In this document: positions 9,274 through 17,908 of the stretch, piece by piece
Position numbering within the stretch: the stretch's first letter is position 1
Layout: every line of letters begins with the position of its first letter
NCBI RefSeq assembly: GCF_000027145.1
Contig: NC_013891.1
Span: 682,001-746,000, forward strand
From: Listeria seeligeri serovar 1/2b str. SLCC3954
GTDB taxonomy: Bacteria > Bacillota > Bacilli > Lactobacillales > Listeriaceae
DNA: 64,000 bases
Reading direction: 5' to 3'
Notes under the pieces: generated by a model
Told to the model about the DNA's origin: nothing
What the model saw: the letters and a program-made list of their open reading frames with translations, nothing else
Database searches by the model: none
Program-made: the position numbers and the translations under genes

Positions 9274-9894
9274 ATGACAATTTTTAGAAGTGCTGAATTA
9301 ACACAAAAAGAAAACTATAAATTTTTAACGGGAAGTATTATCCCGCGACCAATTGCCTTTGTAACAACACTTGCTGAAGACGGGGTGACGGTAAATGCCG
9401 CCCCGTTCAGTTTTTTTAACATTGTATCAAGTGAGCCAGCAATTATTTCGATCGCAGTTCAACGTGTTGGTGGGAAGCAAAAAGACACAGCTAGAAATGC
9501 AGCTTTTACCAAAGAACTAAATATCCACATTGTCAGTGAAGAAATGGTAGAAGAAGTAAATAAAACAGCAGCAAGCCTTGCCCCAGATGAGAGTGAAGTC
9601 GCGCATACGAGTTTACACTTGGAAACTATTCTGGGTATGAAAACGCCTAAAATATCGGAAGCAAACATTGTTTTAACAGCGAAACTAGACCAATTAATTC
9701 CAATTACAAATGATGCAGGAGAAATCGTTGCTGATTTGATTCTAGCACGTATTTTGACATATGAATTGGACGATGCTGTATTCAATAAAGAAAAAGGCTA
9801 TATTTTGCCAGAAGCATTGACTCCAGTGGCTCGTCTGGCTGGAAATGATTACGCAAAACTTGGTGAAATTTTTCAAGTGGTGCGACCAAATTAA
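9274..9894 (+). CDS. Flavin reductase-like FMN-binding protein
   Basis: Member of the flavin-reductase-like (FMN-binding split barrel) family, 206 residues. IPRPIAFVTTL and VNAAPFSFFNIVSSEPAIISI are the typical FMN-phosphate and isoalloxazine-binding blocks. Last gene of the cassette, 8 nt after the esterase. It probably supplies or stores reduced flavin, or reduces quinones; the substrate is not evident from sequence. No clear terminator follows, and the hflXr leader promoter begins right after it. Confidence 0.82.
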   Translation: MTIFRSAELTQKENYKFLTGSIIPRPIAFVTTLAEDGVTVNAAPFSFFNIVSSEPAIISIAVQRVGGKQKDTARNAAFTKELNIHIVSEEMVEEVNKTAASLAPDESEVAHTSLHLETILGMKTPKISEANIVLTAKLDQLIPITNDAGEIVADLILARILTYELDDAVFNKEKGYILPEALTPVARLAGNDYAKLGEIFQVVRPN

Positions 9895-9904
9895 CAGTAA
9901 GTAG

Positions 9905-9933
9905 TTGCGAAACAAAAGACATCATGTTAAACT
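9905..9933 (+). promoter_or_regulatory. Promoter of the hflXr leader
   Basis: TTGCGA-17 nt-TAAACT, with a TGn extended -10 (TGT before TAAACT). Predicted start near 9940, giving a 5' leader of about 280 nt before hflXr. Confidence 0.6.
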
Positions 9934-9968
9934 AGTGGCAACTTAAATTGAACGGAGGGTTGTCCATC

Positions 9969-10013
9969 ATGCGCTATATTAGACTACGTTTCCCCAAAAA
10001 TCTATGCAACTAA
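9969..10013 (+). CDS. hflXr leader peptide (14 codons)
   Basis: Reads MRYIRLRFPKNLCN and stops with TAA. GGAGGG lies 9 nt upstream of the ATG. The RLRFP core matches the +X+ arrest motif of macrolide-sensing leader peptides such as ErmDL (MRLRFP), so a drug-bound ribosome would be expected to stall on the RLR codons. It is too short to be a functional protein on its own. Confidence 0.75.
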   Translation: MRYIRLRFPKNLCN

Positions 10014-10185
10014 TTTAATAGTGCGGGAATACCTATGCTTTTTTAGTATGGGTAACGGGATTGGTCTTGCGTGCATGTATGGCACCCAAAATAAATATGG
10101 GTAGAATCAAGGGGAATTGTTCCTTTGACAGAAGCTTAGTATCCTTTTGATGCTATTTTTGTGTTTCATTCTACTCAAAAACCCT

Positions 10186-10220
10186 GACCGCGCTGAATCT
10201 ATTTCAGGAGGTCCTTTTTT
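10186..10220 (+). terminator. Attenuator terminator that also covers the hflXr ribosome site
   Basis: Imperfect hairpin: outer GACC/GGTC and inner CTGAA/TTCAG with a TCTAT loop, then CTTTTTT running up to the ATG. The 3' arm contains AGGAGG, the hflXr ribosome site, so the fold could block both elongation and initiation. Confidence 0.65.
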
Positions 10221-11477
10221 ATGGAGAAAAAAGTATTAATCGTTGGTATAAGCCAAAAGCAAAAAGATTTTGATTATTCGATGGAAGAGCTAGCTAATTT
10301 AGCAGCTGCAAACAATATGGAAGTCGTGGGTGAATTGCGCCAAAATATTGATAAAGAAAATCGCGCCACGTATGTTGGTAAAGGAAAAGTAGACGAGGTT
10401 AAGGGACTCGCGGAGATGCAGGAAGCTAGCTTGGTTATTTTTAATGATGAACTTTCACCGTCACAAATCAGGAATTTAGAAGAAGCGCTTGAGCTTGACG
10501 TGATGGATCGGACTGGGTTGATTCTGGCTATCTTTGCAAACCGAGCAAAAACAAAAGAAGCCCAGCTCCAAGTGGAAATTGCGAAACTTCAATATGAACT
10601 TCCGCGGATTTTTGGTCAAGGGGAAGACATGGACCAACAAAGCGGAAAAGGTGGTCTTAGTAACCGTGGTTCTGGTGAAAAGAAAATTGAAACTGATCGC
10701 CGAACTATTAAGCACCAAATTCGTCATTTGCAAAAAGAATTAGCGATGTTAGTAGATGACCGGGAAGTACGCCGACGCAAACGGAAGAAAAACGAGATCC
10801 CTGTCGTATCTCTTGTTGGCTACACAAATGCCGGAAAATCAACTACGATGAACGGACTTGTTCGTGCTTATAGTGAAACGGCAGATAAACAAGTATTTGA
10901 GAAAGACATGCTGTTTGCTACACTCGAAACAAGTGTCCGAGAAATCGTTTTGCCAGATAACAAACAATTTTTATTAACAGATACAGTTGGATTTGTAAGT
11001 AAATTGCCACACCAACTAGTCAAAGCATTCCGGTCAACACTTGAAGAAGCTCGTGATGCCGATCTACTCATTCACGTCGTAGATTATTCGGATCCACATT
11101 ATAAAACAATGATGCAAACAACAGAAGAAACATTGAAAGCTGTTGGGGTAGAAGATGTTCCAGTCATTTATGCTTATAATAAAGCAGACCTGTTAGAAGA
11201 CGAAATCTATCCAACGCAAACAGACAACACGATTATTTTTTCGGCACGAGAACAACCAAGCTTAGAGTTCCTAACCGAAGTGATTAAGAAAGAGCTATTT
11301 TCTGGCTACGCGAAAAGCGAATTTTTGATTCCGTTTGAGGATGGTCAAGTGGTAGCTTATCTGAACAATCATGCCAAAGTTCTGGAAACAGAATACTTGG
11401 AAAATGGTACAAAAATCATTGCCGAAGTTAGCCCAGCAGATTTACAAAAATTGAAAAACTATCAAGTAGAAAAGTAG
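10221..11477 (+). CDS. hflXr: HflX-type ribosome-splitting GTPase, antibiotic-resistance paralogue
   Basis: HflX-family GTPase of 418 residues. The N-terminal nucleotide-binding domain (about 1-180) has ATYVGKGKVDE and the glycine-rich GQGEDMDQQSGKGGLSNRGSGE. G1 is GYTNAGKST, G3 is DTVGF and G4 is NKAD, followed by a short C-terminal domain. HflX splits stalled 70S ribosomes. Listeria has a housekeeping HflX and this inducible paralogue, which contributes to lincosamide/macrolide tolerance. The attenuator leader upstream supports the HflXr assignment. Which paralogue it is rests on that context. Confidence 0.85.
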   Translation: MEKKVLIVGISQKQKDFDYSMEELANLAAANNMEVVGELRQNIDKENRATYVGKGKVDEVKGLAEMQEASLVIFNDELSPSQIRNLEEALELDVMDRTGLILAIFANRAKTKEAQLQVEIAKLQYELPRIFGQGEDMDQQSGKGGLSNRGSGEKKIETDRRTIKHQIRHLQKELAMLVDDREVRRRKRKKNEIPVVSLVGYTNAGKSTTMNGLVRAYSETADKQVFEKDMLFATLETSVREIVLPDNKQFLLTDTVGFVSKLPHQLVKAFRSTLEEARDADLLIHVVDYSDPHYKTMMQTTEETLKAVGVEDVPVIYAYNKADLLEDEIYPTQTDNTIIFSAREQPSLEFLTEVIKKELFSGYAKSEFLIPFEDGQVVAYLNNHAKVLETEYLENGTKIIAEVSPADLQKLKNYQVEK

Positions 11478-11553
11478 TGGCTAAACAAAGCGAGTTCTGA
11501 GTAGATTTGCTATAATAAACCATACAGCAAATTTAGTAAGGAGTTTTCTACAC

Positions 11554-12426
11554 ATGAAAAAAACAGGTTTGGGCATACTCGGTGCAGTCGCTGCTTTTAC
11601 AGGATATGCGTACTGGTCGACAAAGCATTTAACAATAACAAATTATGAAATAACCTCAGCAAAAATACCAGAAGAATGGGACGGCGCGAGCTTCATTCAG
11701 CTATCTGACTTGCATAGTGCGAGTTTTGGTTTATATAATAATCCTTTATTAAGCATGGTGAATGAGCTTTCGCCGGATGCCATTTTTTTAACTGGTGACA
11801 TGATAGACGGTGATGAATCTCCGGTAGTTGCAATGGCATTGGTGCGAAAACTAGCAAAAGAATTTCCGACTTTTTACGTGAGCGGAAATCATGAAGGTCG
11901 AAGCGCTTTTTATGAAGACTTTAAAGCAGATATGGAAGCGCATCACGTGACTGTCCTTGAAAATGAACGTTATTTTCTAAAAAAAGACGATGCAGCAATT
12001 ATGGTAGCTGGTATAAAGGATCCCCGTTTTTCAAAAGAGGAATGGTTAGAGGCGGACTTGCCCAAACACGAATGGGAGACAGAAGCATTAAAGGTATCCC
12101 TTGGCGAAGCAACTAATAATTTAGCTGCGGATTATTTTACCATTTTGCTTGCACATCGGCCGGAGTTTTGGCCATTATATCAAGCATATCCGGTAGATTT
12201 AGTGTTATCAGGTCATGCGCACGGCGGACAGTTTAGGTTCCCACTCACAGAAGGGTTATTCGCACCAGGCCAAGGGTTTTTCCCGAAATTGACAGCGGGA
12301 ATTCACCGAGCTGGCGGAAAAGAACTTATTGTCAGTCGAGGTCTAGGAAATGTAACGAAACTACCGCGCCTTTTCAACGATCCAGAAGTTGTTCGGATTA
12401 CGCTTAAATCAAAAGGGGATGCGTAA
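11554..12426 (+). CDS. Membrane-anchored metallophosphoesterase (YkuE/YaeI-like)
   Basis: An N-terminal hydrophobic helix (about 5-20) is followed by a calcineurin-like phosphoesterase domain. The metal motifs are SDLHSASFG, GDMIDG, SGNHEG, and GHAHGGQF near the C-terminus. This branch often acts on the membrane surface, for example YaeI on lipid pyrophosphates; the substrate here is unknown. Followed 4 nt later by lplA2, so probably cotranscribed with it. Confidence 0.85.
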   Translation: MKKTGLGILGAVAAFTGYAYWSTKHLTITNYEITSAKIPEEWDGASFIQLSDLHSASFGLYNNPLLSMVNELSPDAIFLTGDMIDGDESPVVAMALVRKLAKEFPTFYVSGNHEGRSAFYEDFKADMEAHHVTVLENERYFLKKDDAAIMVAGIKDPRFSKEEWLEADLPKHEWETEALKVSLGEATNNLAADYFTILLAHRPEFWPLYQAYPVDLVLSGHAHGGQFRFPLTEGLFAPGQGFFPKLTAGIHRAGGKELIVSRGLGNVTKLPRLFNDPEVVRITLKSKGDA

Positions 12427-12430
12427 GAAC

Positions 12431-13420
12431 GTGATTTATTTAGATAATCAAGATGTACTCGACCAAGCGTATAATTTTGCGATGGAAGAATATGCCTTAC
12501 GTTTTTTGGACGAAAATGAAACGTATTTTATGTTTTACCGGATGAAACCAACGATCATTGTTGGTAAAAATCAAAACACGCTAGAAGAAATTAATCATTC
12601 ATTTGTTGAGCAGCATGATATCGACGTGTTGCGGAGACTTTCGGGCGGTGGCGCAGTTTATAACGATGAAGGTAACATTAGTTTCAGTATGATTACAAAA
12701 GACGACGGAAACAGCTTTCAAAACTTCGCTCGCTTCACTGAACCAGTTATTCGCGCGCTGCAAAAACTAGGTGTAAATGCTAAATTAAGTGGTCGCAACG
12801 ACATTGAAGTAGATGGCAAGAAAATAAGTGGAAATGCCCAGTTCTCAACAAAAGGGCGGCTTTATAGTCACGGCACGCTACTTTTTGATGTTGATTTAGA
12901 AATGCTTGAAGCCGCTCTAAAAGTTGATCCAGAAAAATATTTATCCAAAGGCGTAAAATCTGTGCGAAGTCGAGTTACTACAATTCGGGAACATTTAGCG
13001 CAAGATATGGATATCCAGTCCTTTAAACAAATTTTACTAGAATCAATTTTCGAAACAAGCGATATTCCGCGCTACGAGTTCACTGCAGAAGATAAACTTG
13101 GTATCGAAAAGCTTCGCGTGGAGCGTTACCGGAATTGGGACTGGACTTACGGGAAATCACCAAAGGCAAGTATTAAACACAAAAAAAGATTTCCAGCAGG
13201 CACGATTGAATTTCAACTAGACATAAACAAAAACCAAATAACTGCCGCTATGATATATGGTGACTTTTTCGGTACTGAAGATGTGGCTGAGTTAGCTAAT
13301 AAGATGGTCGGCTGCCGTTTTGATCGCGCATCCATTCGTGAAGTATTTCAAAAGATTGATACGAAAAATTACTTTGGCAATATTGAAACAGAAGCGATTT
13401 TAGAAATGTTGTTTGAGTGA
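12431..13420 (+). CDS. lplA2: Lipoate-protein ligase A
   Basis: Activates lipoate with ATP and transfers it to lipoyl domains of E2/GcvH proteins in the cytosol. The ligase motif RRLSGGGAVYNDEGNISFS and the lipoyl-AMP Lys region GRNDIEVDGKKISGNAQ are intact, as is the C-terminal accessory domain, at normal length (about 330 residues). I chose GTG at 12431, giving a typical MIYLDNQD start about 10 nt after AAAGGGG. An upstream in-frame ATG at 12389 lies inside the previous gene. Listeria uses LplA1 and LplA2 for scavenging; the LplA2 choice rests on position and is likely. Confidence 0.88.
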   Translation: MIYLDNQDVLDQAYNFAMEEYALRFLDENETYFMFYRMKPTIIVGKNQNTLEEINHSFVEQHDIDVLRRLSGGGAVYNDEGNISFSMITKDDGNSFQNFARFTEPVIRALQKLGVNAKLSGRNDIEVDGKKISGNAQFSTKGRLYSHGTLLFDVDLEMLEAALKVDPEKYLSKGVKSVRSRVTTIREHLAQDMDIQSFKQILLESIFETSDIPRYEFTAEDKLGIEKLRVERYRNWDWTYGKSPKASIKHKKRFPAGTIEFQLDINKNQITAAMIYGDFFGTEDVAELANKMVGCRFDRASIREVFQKIDTKNYFGNIETEAILEMLFE

Positions 13421-13459
13421 AATTTGTGAAAAATGGTTAACTATCGAAACACTATGAAG

Positions 13460-13487
13460 AGAAGACGGTTTTCGTCTTCTTTTTTTC
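13460..13487 (+). terminator. Rho-independent terminator
   Basis: AGAAGACG/CGTCTTCT stem with a 5-nt loop followed by seven T. Confidence 0.9.
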
Positions 13488-13571
13488 TATGTTTGGACAC
13501 TGGATAAGATAAATAATGCCTACTAGATAAGTGAGGAATAACAAATGTATGAAATTCACTCTATGTTACTA

Positions 13572-13580
13572 TGTTATAAT
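13572..13580 (+). promoter_or_regulatory. Extended -10 promoter element
   Basis: TGTTATAAT, an extended -10 about 28 nt before the GTG start of the next wall-protein gene. I see no good -35. Confidence 0.5.
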
Positions 13581-13607
13581 TCTGATTCGAAGGGAAGTGA
13601 ATAGAGG

Positions 13608-15473
13608 GTGAAAAAACATTACTCATTAAAATGTTTTTTATTAGTGATATCAACAGTTTTTGTTATTAGTATTTGGATGAGCCATGAAATGATAGTAAAA
13701 GCAGAAAGCATCACCAAGCCAATGCCCATAAATAAAATTTTTCCAGATGAAGAATTTGCAAAAGTAGTTAGAGATGGATTAGGAAAAGCAGCTGTAACAG
13801 ATGTGGTTTCACAAACAGAACTAAACACATTGTCTGAAATAAATATAGTGGCAGTTGAATCTATTGAGGGAATTCAATATTTGAATAACCTAAATACGAT
13901 TGAAGCTTATTTATGCCCGATAAGCGACCTCAATAAATTAACAAATTTAAGCAACCTGAAATATTTGGCGTTGCAAAGCTGTGATCTTAGTGATCTTAGT
14001 TTTGTCTCCGATTTAGTCAACCTAGAAGAGTTGTCAGTTCAAGAGAATAAAATAAGTGATATTAGCCCACTTTCTAGTTTACTTAACCTTACTTCTGTGA
14101 GTTTATATGGGCAGGAAATTACCTCTATTCCTGTCTTCTATCAAGAAAATCTAGTCATTCCTAATACTGTAAAGAATGGCGATGCTACATTAATTCCCCC
14201 TAGTGAAATTAGTAATAGTGGTACCTATCTTAGTCCAAATATTACCTGGGATTTACCTGCTTTCATTGATAGCGTTGACTATTCCTTTGACCAAAAGGTA
14301 ACCTTTGGAAATATAAGAGCTACTTTTTCTGGAACAGTAGAGCAGCCACTTAAACTAGGTTATAAGGCTATCTTTGATGTAGATGGAACACAAACGAATG
14401 AACTAGTAGAGGAAAATGACGTAATCCCTGAGCCGGCAGATCCAATCAAAGAAGGGCATACTTTTATTGGTTGGTATGATGCGGAAACTGGTGGAACCAA
14501 ATGGGATTTTAGTACAGGCAAAATGCCACCAAATGATAAAATTTTATATGCGCAATTTAATATTAATAGCTACACAGCTACATTAGATGTAGATGGCACA
14601 ACTACAAGCCAAACCATCGTTTATCAAGAGAATTTAACAGAACCAATAGCTCCAACTAAGGAAGAGCATACCTTCCTAGGTTGGTATGATGCAAAAACGG
14701 ATGGTGCCAAGTGGGAATTTAATACAGATAGAATGCCAGCAAAAGATATGACTCTATATGCACAATTTAACGTTAATAAGTATCTAGTTACCTTAGATAT
14801 AGATGGAGAAACGACAAATCAATTGATAGGCTATCAAACTCTCTTGCCTGAACCAACCGCCCCGACAAAAGAAGGCTATACTTTTACAGGTTGGTATGAT
14901 GCACAAATAGATGGAATCAAGTGGGATTTCAGTACAGAAACAATGCCCGCAAACGATGTGACTTTGTATGCACAATTTAGTATTAACAATTATGCCGTGA
15001 CATTCGATGTAGATGGGAAAACGACAAATCAGTCCATAGTTTATCAAGGTTATATGGCACAACCAGTTGATCCATCAAAAGAAGGCTATACTTTTACAGG
15101 TTGGTATAATGCGAAAAAAGGCGGAACCAAATGGGATTTCAGTACAGGAACTATGCCACCAAAAGATATGGTCTTATATGCACAGTTTAGTGAGAACAAA
15201 AACACTGCTGGTGGAAATAAAACTCCTGGTCAAGTCACGAATCCAAATAACAAACCAAATAACAAACCAAATAACAAACCAAATAACAAACCAAATAACA
15301 AACCCAATTATAATAAGCCCATTCTGGTTCAGGGACAGGGAGACGCCTCAGCCAAGATTCTCCCAAAAACTGGAGACAAAGCCACCGTGCCTCTTATGTT
15401 CATTGGGATTTTATGTATAGGATTTTCTATACATGCATTTCGTCAAACTTACAATGGGAGTAGTCCGGAATAA
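13608..15473 (+). CDS. Internalin-like LPXTG protein with four Listeria-Bacteroides (InlB-type) repeats
   Basis: Surface protein of 621 residues starting at GTG, with AAGGGA upstream. A signal peptide leads to internalin LRRs (about 85-185, including [15 protein letters not shown]) and an Ig-like adaptor ending SGTVEQPL. Four 70-residue Flg_new/InlB B-type repeats begin at residue 252, each ending in a LYAQF motif. Then come a PNNK tandem tract, LPKTG at 585-589, a hydrophobic helix and a short tail. Adhesion or host contact is plausible by family; no ligand is evident. The charged C-terminal tail is shorter in positive residues than in most LPXTG proteins. Confidence 0.88.
   Translation: MKKHYSLKCFLLVISTVFVISIWMSHEMIVKAESITKPMPINKIFPDEEFAKVVRDGLGKAAVTDVVSQTELNTLSEINIVAVESIEGIQYLNNLNTIEAYLCPISDLNKLTNLSNLKYLALQSCDLSDLSFVSDLVNLEELSVQENKISDISPLSSLLNLTSVSLYGQEITSIPVFYQENLVIPNTVKNGDATLIPPSEISNSGTYLSPNITWDLPAFIDSVDYSFDQKVTFGNIRATFSGTVEQPLKLGYKAIFDVDGTQTNELVEENDVIPEPADPIKEGHTFIGWYDAETGGTKWDFSTGKMPPNDKILYAQFNINSYTATLDVDGTTTSQTIVYQENLTEPIAPTKEEHTFLGWYDAKTDGAKWEFNTDRMPAKDMTLYAQFNVNKYLVTLDIDGETTNQLIGYQTLLPEPTAPTKEGYTFTGWYDAQIDGIKWDFSTETMPANDVTLYAQFSINNYAVTFDVDGKTTNQSIVYQGYMAQPVDPSKEGYTFTGWYNAKKGGTKWDFSTGTMPPKDMVLYAQFSENKNTAGGNKTPGQVTNPNNKPNNKPNNKPNNKPNNKPNYNKPILVQGQGDASAKILPKTGDKATVPLMFIGILCIGFSIHAFRQTYNGSSPE
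14361..15200 (+). repeat. Four 210-bp tandem repeats (InlB B-type units)
   Basis: Units start at 14361, 14571, 14781 and 14991, all exactly 70 codons. Each carries the pattern DVDG...TxxGWYDA...KWDFST...LYAQF. They are diverged from each other, so the array is old rather than freshly expanded. Confidence 0.85.
15243..15302 (+). repeat. Five exact 12-bp tandem repeats (PNNK)
   Basis: CCAAATAACAAA five times in a row without a mismatch, encoding PNNK in the wall-spanning linker. Exact copies imply recent slippage and likely length variation between strains. Confidence 0.95.
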
Positions 15474-15542
15474 TGTGTTTTTCATAATGAATGAAATGAT
15501 ATAAATATTTGGAACGTACTTAAATAAGCTTCGTTACCATTT

Positions 15543-15577
15543 AACTCTGAGCAAAAAATTAGCTCAGAGTTTTTTTT
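15543..15577 (+). terminator. Rho-independent terminator
   Basis: AACTCTGAGC/GCTCAGAGTT perfect 10-bp stem with a T8 tail. Confidence 0.92.
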
Positions 15578-15585
15578 AGTCTAAA

Positions 15586-15600
15586 AAGAAAACGATTTCA
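15586..15600 (+). promoter_or_regulatory. Candidate catabolite-response (cre) site
   Basis: AAGAAAACGATTTCA matches the loose cre consensus WTGNAANCGNWNNCW with one mismatch and lies 8 nt before the -35 of the mannoside operon. CcpA control would fit a sugar operon; binding is inference. Confidence 0.4.
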
Positions 15601-15608
15601 TTTTTGTA

Positions 15609-15638
15609 TTGACAGGAATTAAATATATATAGTATTAT
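15609..15638 (+). promoter_or_regulatory. Promoter of the mannoside operon
   Basis: TTGACA and TATTAT are separated by 18 nt, 45 nt before the GH125 start. Confidence 0.65.
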
Positions 15639-15659
15639 TTAAATATGATAAATAGAAAT

Positions 15660-15673
15660 TAAATATAATTAAT
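15660..15673 (+). promoter_or_regulatory. Candidate operator shared with the GntR/LacI-type regulator gene
   Basis: TAAATATAATTAAT occurs here downstream of the promoter and again, on the minus strand, upstream of the regulator gene (23554-23567). The 10-mer ATTAAATATA also occurs at 15618, 15658 and 23535. The base composition is AT-only, so chance similarity cannot be excluded. Confidence 0.4.
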
Positions 15674-15682
15674 CGAAATGGA

Positions 15683-16990
15683 GTGAAGGATTTGGTTATT
15701 GCAAATCGTGCTTTTATCCAAACAAGTGCGGCAAAAATAAAACAGGAATTAAACAATCCGAAATTAGTGGAAATGTATGAACGGTGTATGGCAAATACGC
15801 TTGATACAACCATTAAAATCCGCGAAAGTGGGCTGACATTTATTTTAACTGGTGATATTCCGGCAATGTGGCTTAGAGATTCGGTTTGTCAGGTTCGTCC
15901 ATTTTTACTTTTTGCAGCAGAAAATGAAGAAATTGAGTCAATGTTAATCGGACTGAGTAAAGAACAAGCTAAGTTAGTCGCGATTGATCCGTATGCTAAT
16001 GCCTTTAATGAAACTGCAAATGGCGCCGGACATCAAGCTGACATAACTGAAATGCACCCGCAAGTTTGGGAACGAAAATACGAAATTGATTCATTATGTT
16101 ATCCAATCCAATTAGCATATTACATTTGGAAAATTACCGGGAGAACAGAACAATTTGATCAAGCTTTCTTACAAATGCTCCAATCGATTTTTTCATTATG
16201 GCAAGTTGAGCAACATCATGAGACCGAATCCAGTTACCGATTTGAGCGAATGGACTGTGTGCCGTCTGATACGTTAAAACGAGATGGACGAGGAACTGAA
16301 ACAACTTATACAGGAATGCTTTGGTCAGGGTTTAGACCAAGTGATGATGCCTGCGAATATGGTTATCTTATCCCATCTAATATGTTCGCTGTAGTAGTAC
16401 TAGCTTATGCAAAAGAAATCATCGAAGCATTTTTTCCAGATGAAAAAGAAACATACGAGCAAGCCGCAACACTACGCTCCGATATTCAAGCAGGACTAGA
16501 AAAATTTGGTACATATAATCATCCTAAATTTGGCGAAATTTACGCTTTTGAAGTAGATGGCTTCGGCAATCAATTATTAATGGACGATGCAAATGTTCCT
16601 AGCCTATTGTCACTCCCAATCATTGGTTACAGTGACAAAGAAGAAAAAATCTATCAAAACACGAGGAATTTTATTTTAAGCAAAGACAATCCATATTATT
16701 TTGAAGGTGAAATGGCAAAAGGGATTGGTAGTCCACATACTCCAAAAGGTTATATTTGGCCGATCGGGCTTGCAATTCAAGGATTAACGACCAACGATCA
16801 AGTAGAAAAAAATACAATTCTTGAAATGTTACTTAGAACAGATGCGGGAACTGGACTAATGCACGAATCTTTCCACCCGGATAATCCAGAAGACTTTACG
16901 CGTGAATGGTTTTCTTGGGCGAACATGATGTTTTGTGAATTAGTACTTGATACAGTAGGGTTCCAAATGGCAAGTGCTTTAACGAAGTAA
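15683..16990 (+). CDS. GH125 family exo-alpha-1,6-mannosidase
   Basis: Glycoside hydrolase of the former DUF1237 family (GH125), 435 residues. It removes alpha-1,6-linked mannose from the non-reducing end, probably in the cytosol since no signal peptide is present. Characteristic segments are TGDIPAMWLRDSVCQVRPF near the N-terminus, the WSGFRPSDDACEYGYLIPSNMFA block and LMHESFHPDNPEDFTREWFSWANMMF. The start could be GTG at 15683 (weak ribosome site) or TTG at 15692 (GGAGTGAAGG 3 nt upstream); the difference is three residues. First gene of an operon with an ABC importer and GH76. Confidence 0.88.
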   Translation: MKDLVIANRAFIQTSAAKIKQELNNPKLVEMYERCMANTLDTTIKIRESGLTFILTGDIPAMWLRDSVCQVRPFLLFAAENEEIESMLIGLSKEQAKLVAIDPYANAFNETANGAGHQADITEMHPQVWERKYEIDSLCYPIQLAYYIWKITGRTEQFDQAFLQMLQSIFSLWQVEQHHETESSYRFERMDCVPSDTLKRDGRGTETTYTGMLWSGFRPSDDACEYGYLIPSNMFAVVVLAYAKEIIEAFFPDEKETYEQAATLRSDIQAGLEKFGTYNHPKFGEIYAFEVDGFGNQLLMDDANVPSLLSLPIIGYSDKEEKIYQNTRNFILSKDNPYYFEGEMAKGIGSPHTPKGYIWPIGLAIQGLTTNDQVEKNTILEMLLRTDAGTGLMHESFHPDNPEDFTREWFSWANMMFCELVLDTVGFQMASALTK

Positions 16991-17006
16991 CGGAAGGAGG
17001 CTAACC

Positions 17007-17897
17007 ATGGCACGAATTAGAAATAAATCTGTCCAAGTACATCAACAAAGAATGGCTTATCTGTTTATTGCCCTTCCTGTTTTATTATTAGCGGTATTTA
17101 TGATTCTTCCAATAGGAATGGCGCTAGTAGTTAGTTTTACAGATTACGATATTATTAATGCACCTAATTGGATTGGTTTTGATAATTACGTCAAAATGTT
17201 CAATGACCCGTATTTCTTTATTTCCTTGAAAAATACAATTCTTTATACGGCACTTTTTGTTCCACTTGGTCTCGTAGCATCACTTGGAGCGGCAGTTTTA
17301 ATTAATATGAATAAAAAAGGAGCAGGACTATTTCGAACCTTCTTTTATGTTCCAGTACTTTGCTCAACAGTTGCAACGGCGACGATTTGGTATTGGCTTT
17401 TAAATCCTCAATATGGTCTAATTAATCAAGTTTTAGGCTGGTTCGGAATTAATGGGCCAGCGTGGCTATATGACTCCAACTGGGCGATGTTTGCGATTGT
17501 GATGATGAGCGTTTGGATGACTTTTGGAACGAATATGATGATTTTTATCGCTGGTCTTCAAGGTATTCCAGCCAATTTATACGAAGCATCAAAAATCGAA
17601 GGAGCATCCAGATGGAAAACATTTCGTTATGTCACTTGGCCATCGCTTTCACGGACTACTTTTCTAGTGACAACGATGTTAATTATTAACGCATTTCAAG
17701 TGTTTGATCAAGCATATGTACTGACGAAAGGCGGACCCGGGAACTCAACGATTACACTTGTTTACTATATTTACAATGAAGGTTTTGGTGGACTGAAAAT
17801 GGGTTATGCCTCCGCTATTTCTTTCGTATTATTTTTAATCATCCTAGTATTTTCGATTATCAATATGCGTGTAAATAAAGAAGATAGAACAGCTTAA
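17007..17897 (+). CDS. Carbohydrate ABC transporter permease (MsmF/UgpA-like)
   Basis: Inner-membrane subunit with six predicted helices. The cytoplasmic loop EASKIEGASRWKTFRYVTWPSLSRTT is the EAA motif that docks the ATPase. An N-terminal helix at about 17-37 marks the MalF/UgpA class. It lies 17 nt after GH125 and 12 nt before the second permease. No ATPase gene is in the cluster, so it must share a general MsmK-type ATPase encoded elsewhere. Confidence 0.9.
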   Translation: MARIRNKSVQVHQQRMAYLFIALPVLLLAVFMILPIGMALVVSFTDYDIINAPNWIGFDNYVKMFNDPYFFISLKNTILYTALFVPLGLVASLGAAVLINMNKKGAGLFRTFFYVPVLCSTVATATIWYWLLNPQYGLINQVLGWFGINGPAWLYDSNWAMFAIVMMSVWMTFGTNMMIFIAGLQGIPANLYEASKIEGASRWKTFRYVTWPSLSRTTFLVTTMLIINAFQVFDQAYVLTKGGPGNSTITLVYYIYNEGFGGLKMGYASAISFVLFLIILVFSIINMRVNKEDRTA

Positions 17898-17908
17898 GGA
17901 GGGTTTGG

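Larger units (their letters stand above)
9940..10220 (+). promoter_or_regulatory. Transcription-attenuation leader of hflXr
   Basis: A long leader without a long ORF holds a 14-codon leader peptide, alternative pairings and a terminator-like hairpin just before the hflXr start. ACCCA at 10084-10088 can pair with TGGGT upstream (10049-10053) or downstream (10098-10102), which suggests mutually exclusive folds. L. monocytogenes HflXr is known to be induced by ribosome-targeting antibiotics through such an attenuator. The exact fold here is inference. Confidence 0.72.

Noticed and set aside
14793-15062. Minus-strand open frame of 89 codons inside the repeat gene
   Set aside because: It mirrors the internal repeats of the plus-strand wall protein and has no ribosome site; a shadow frame.
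15243-15302. Possible CRISPR-like array
   Set aside because: Uninterrupted 12-bp tandem copies with no spacers, inside a reading frame.
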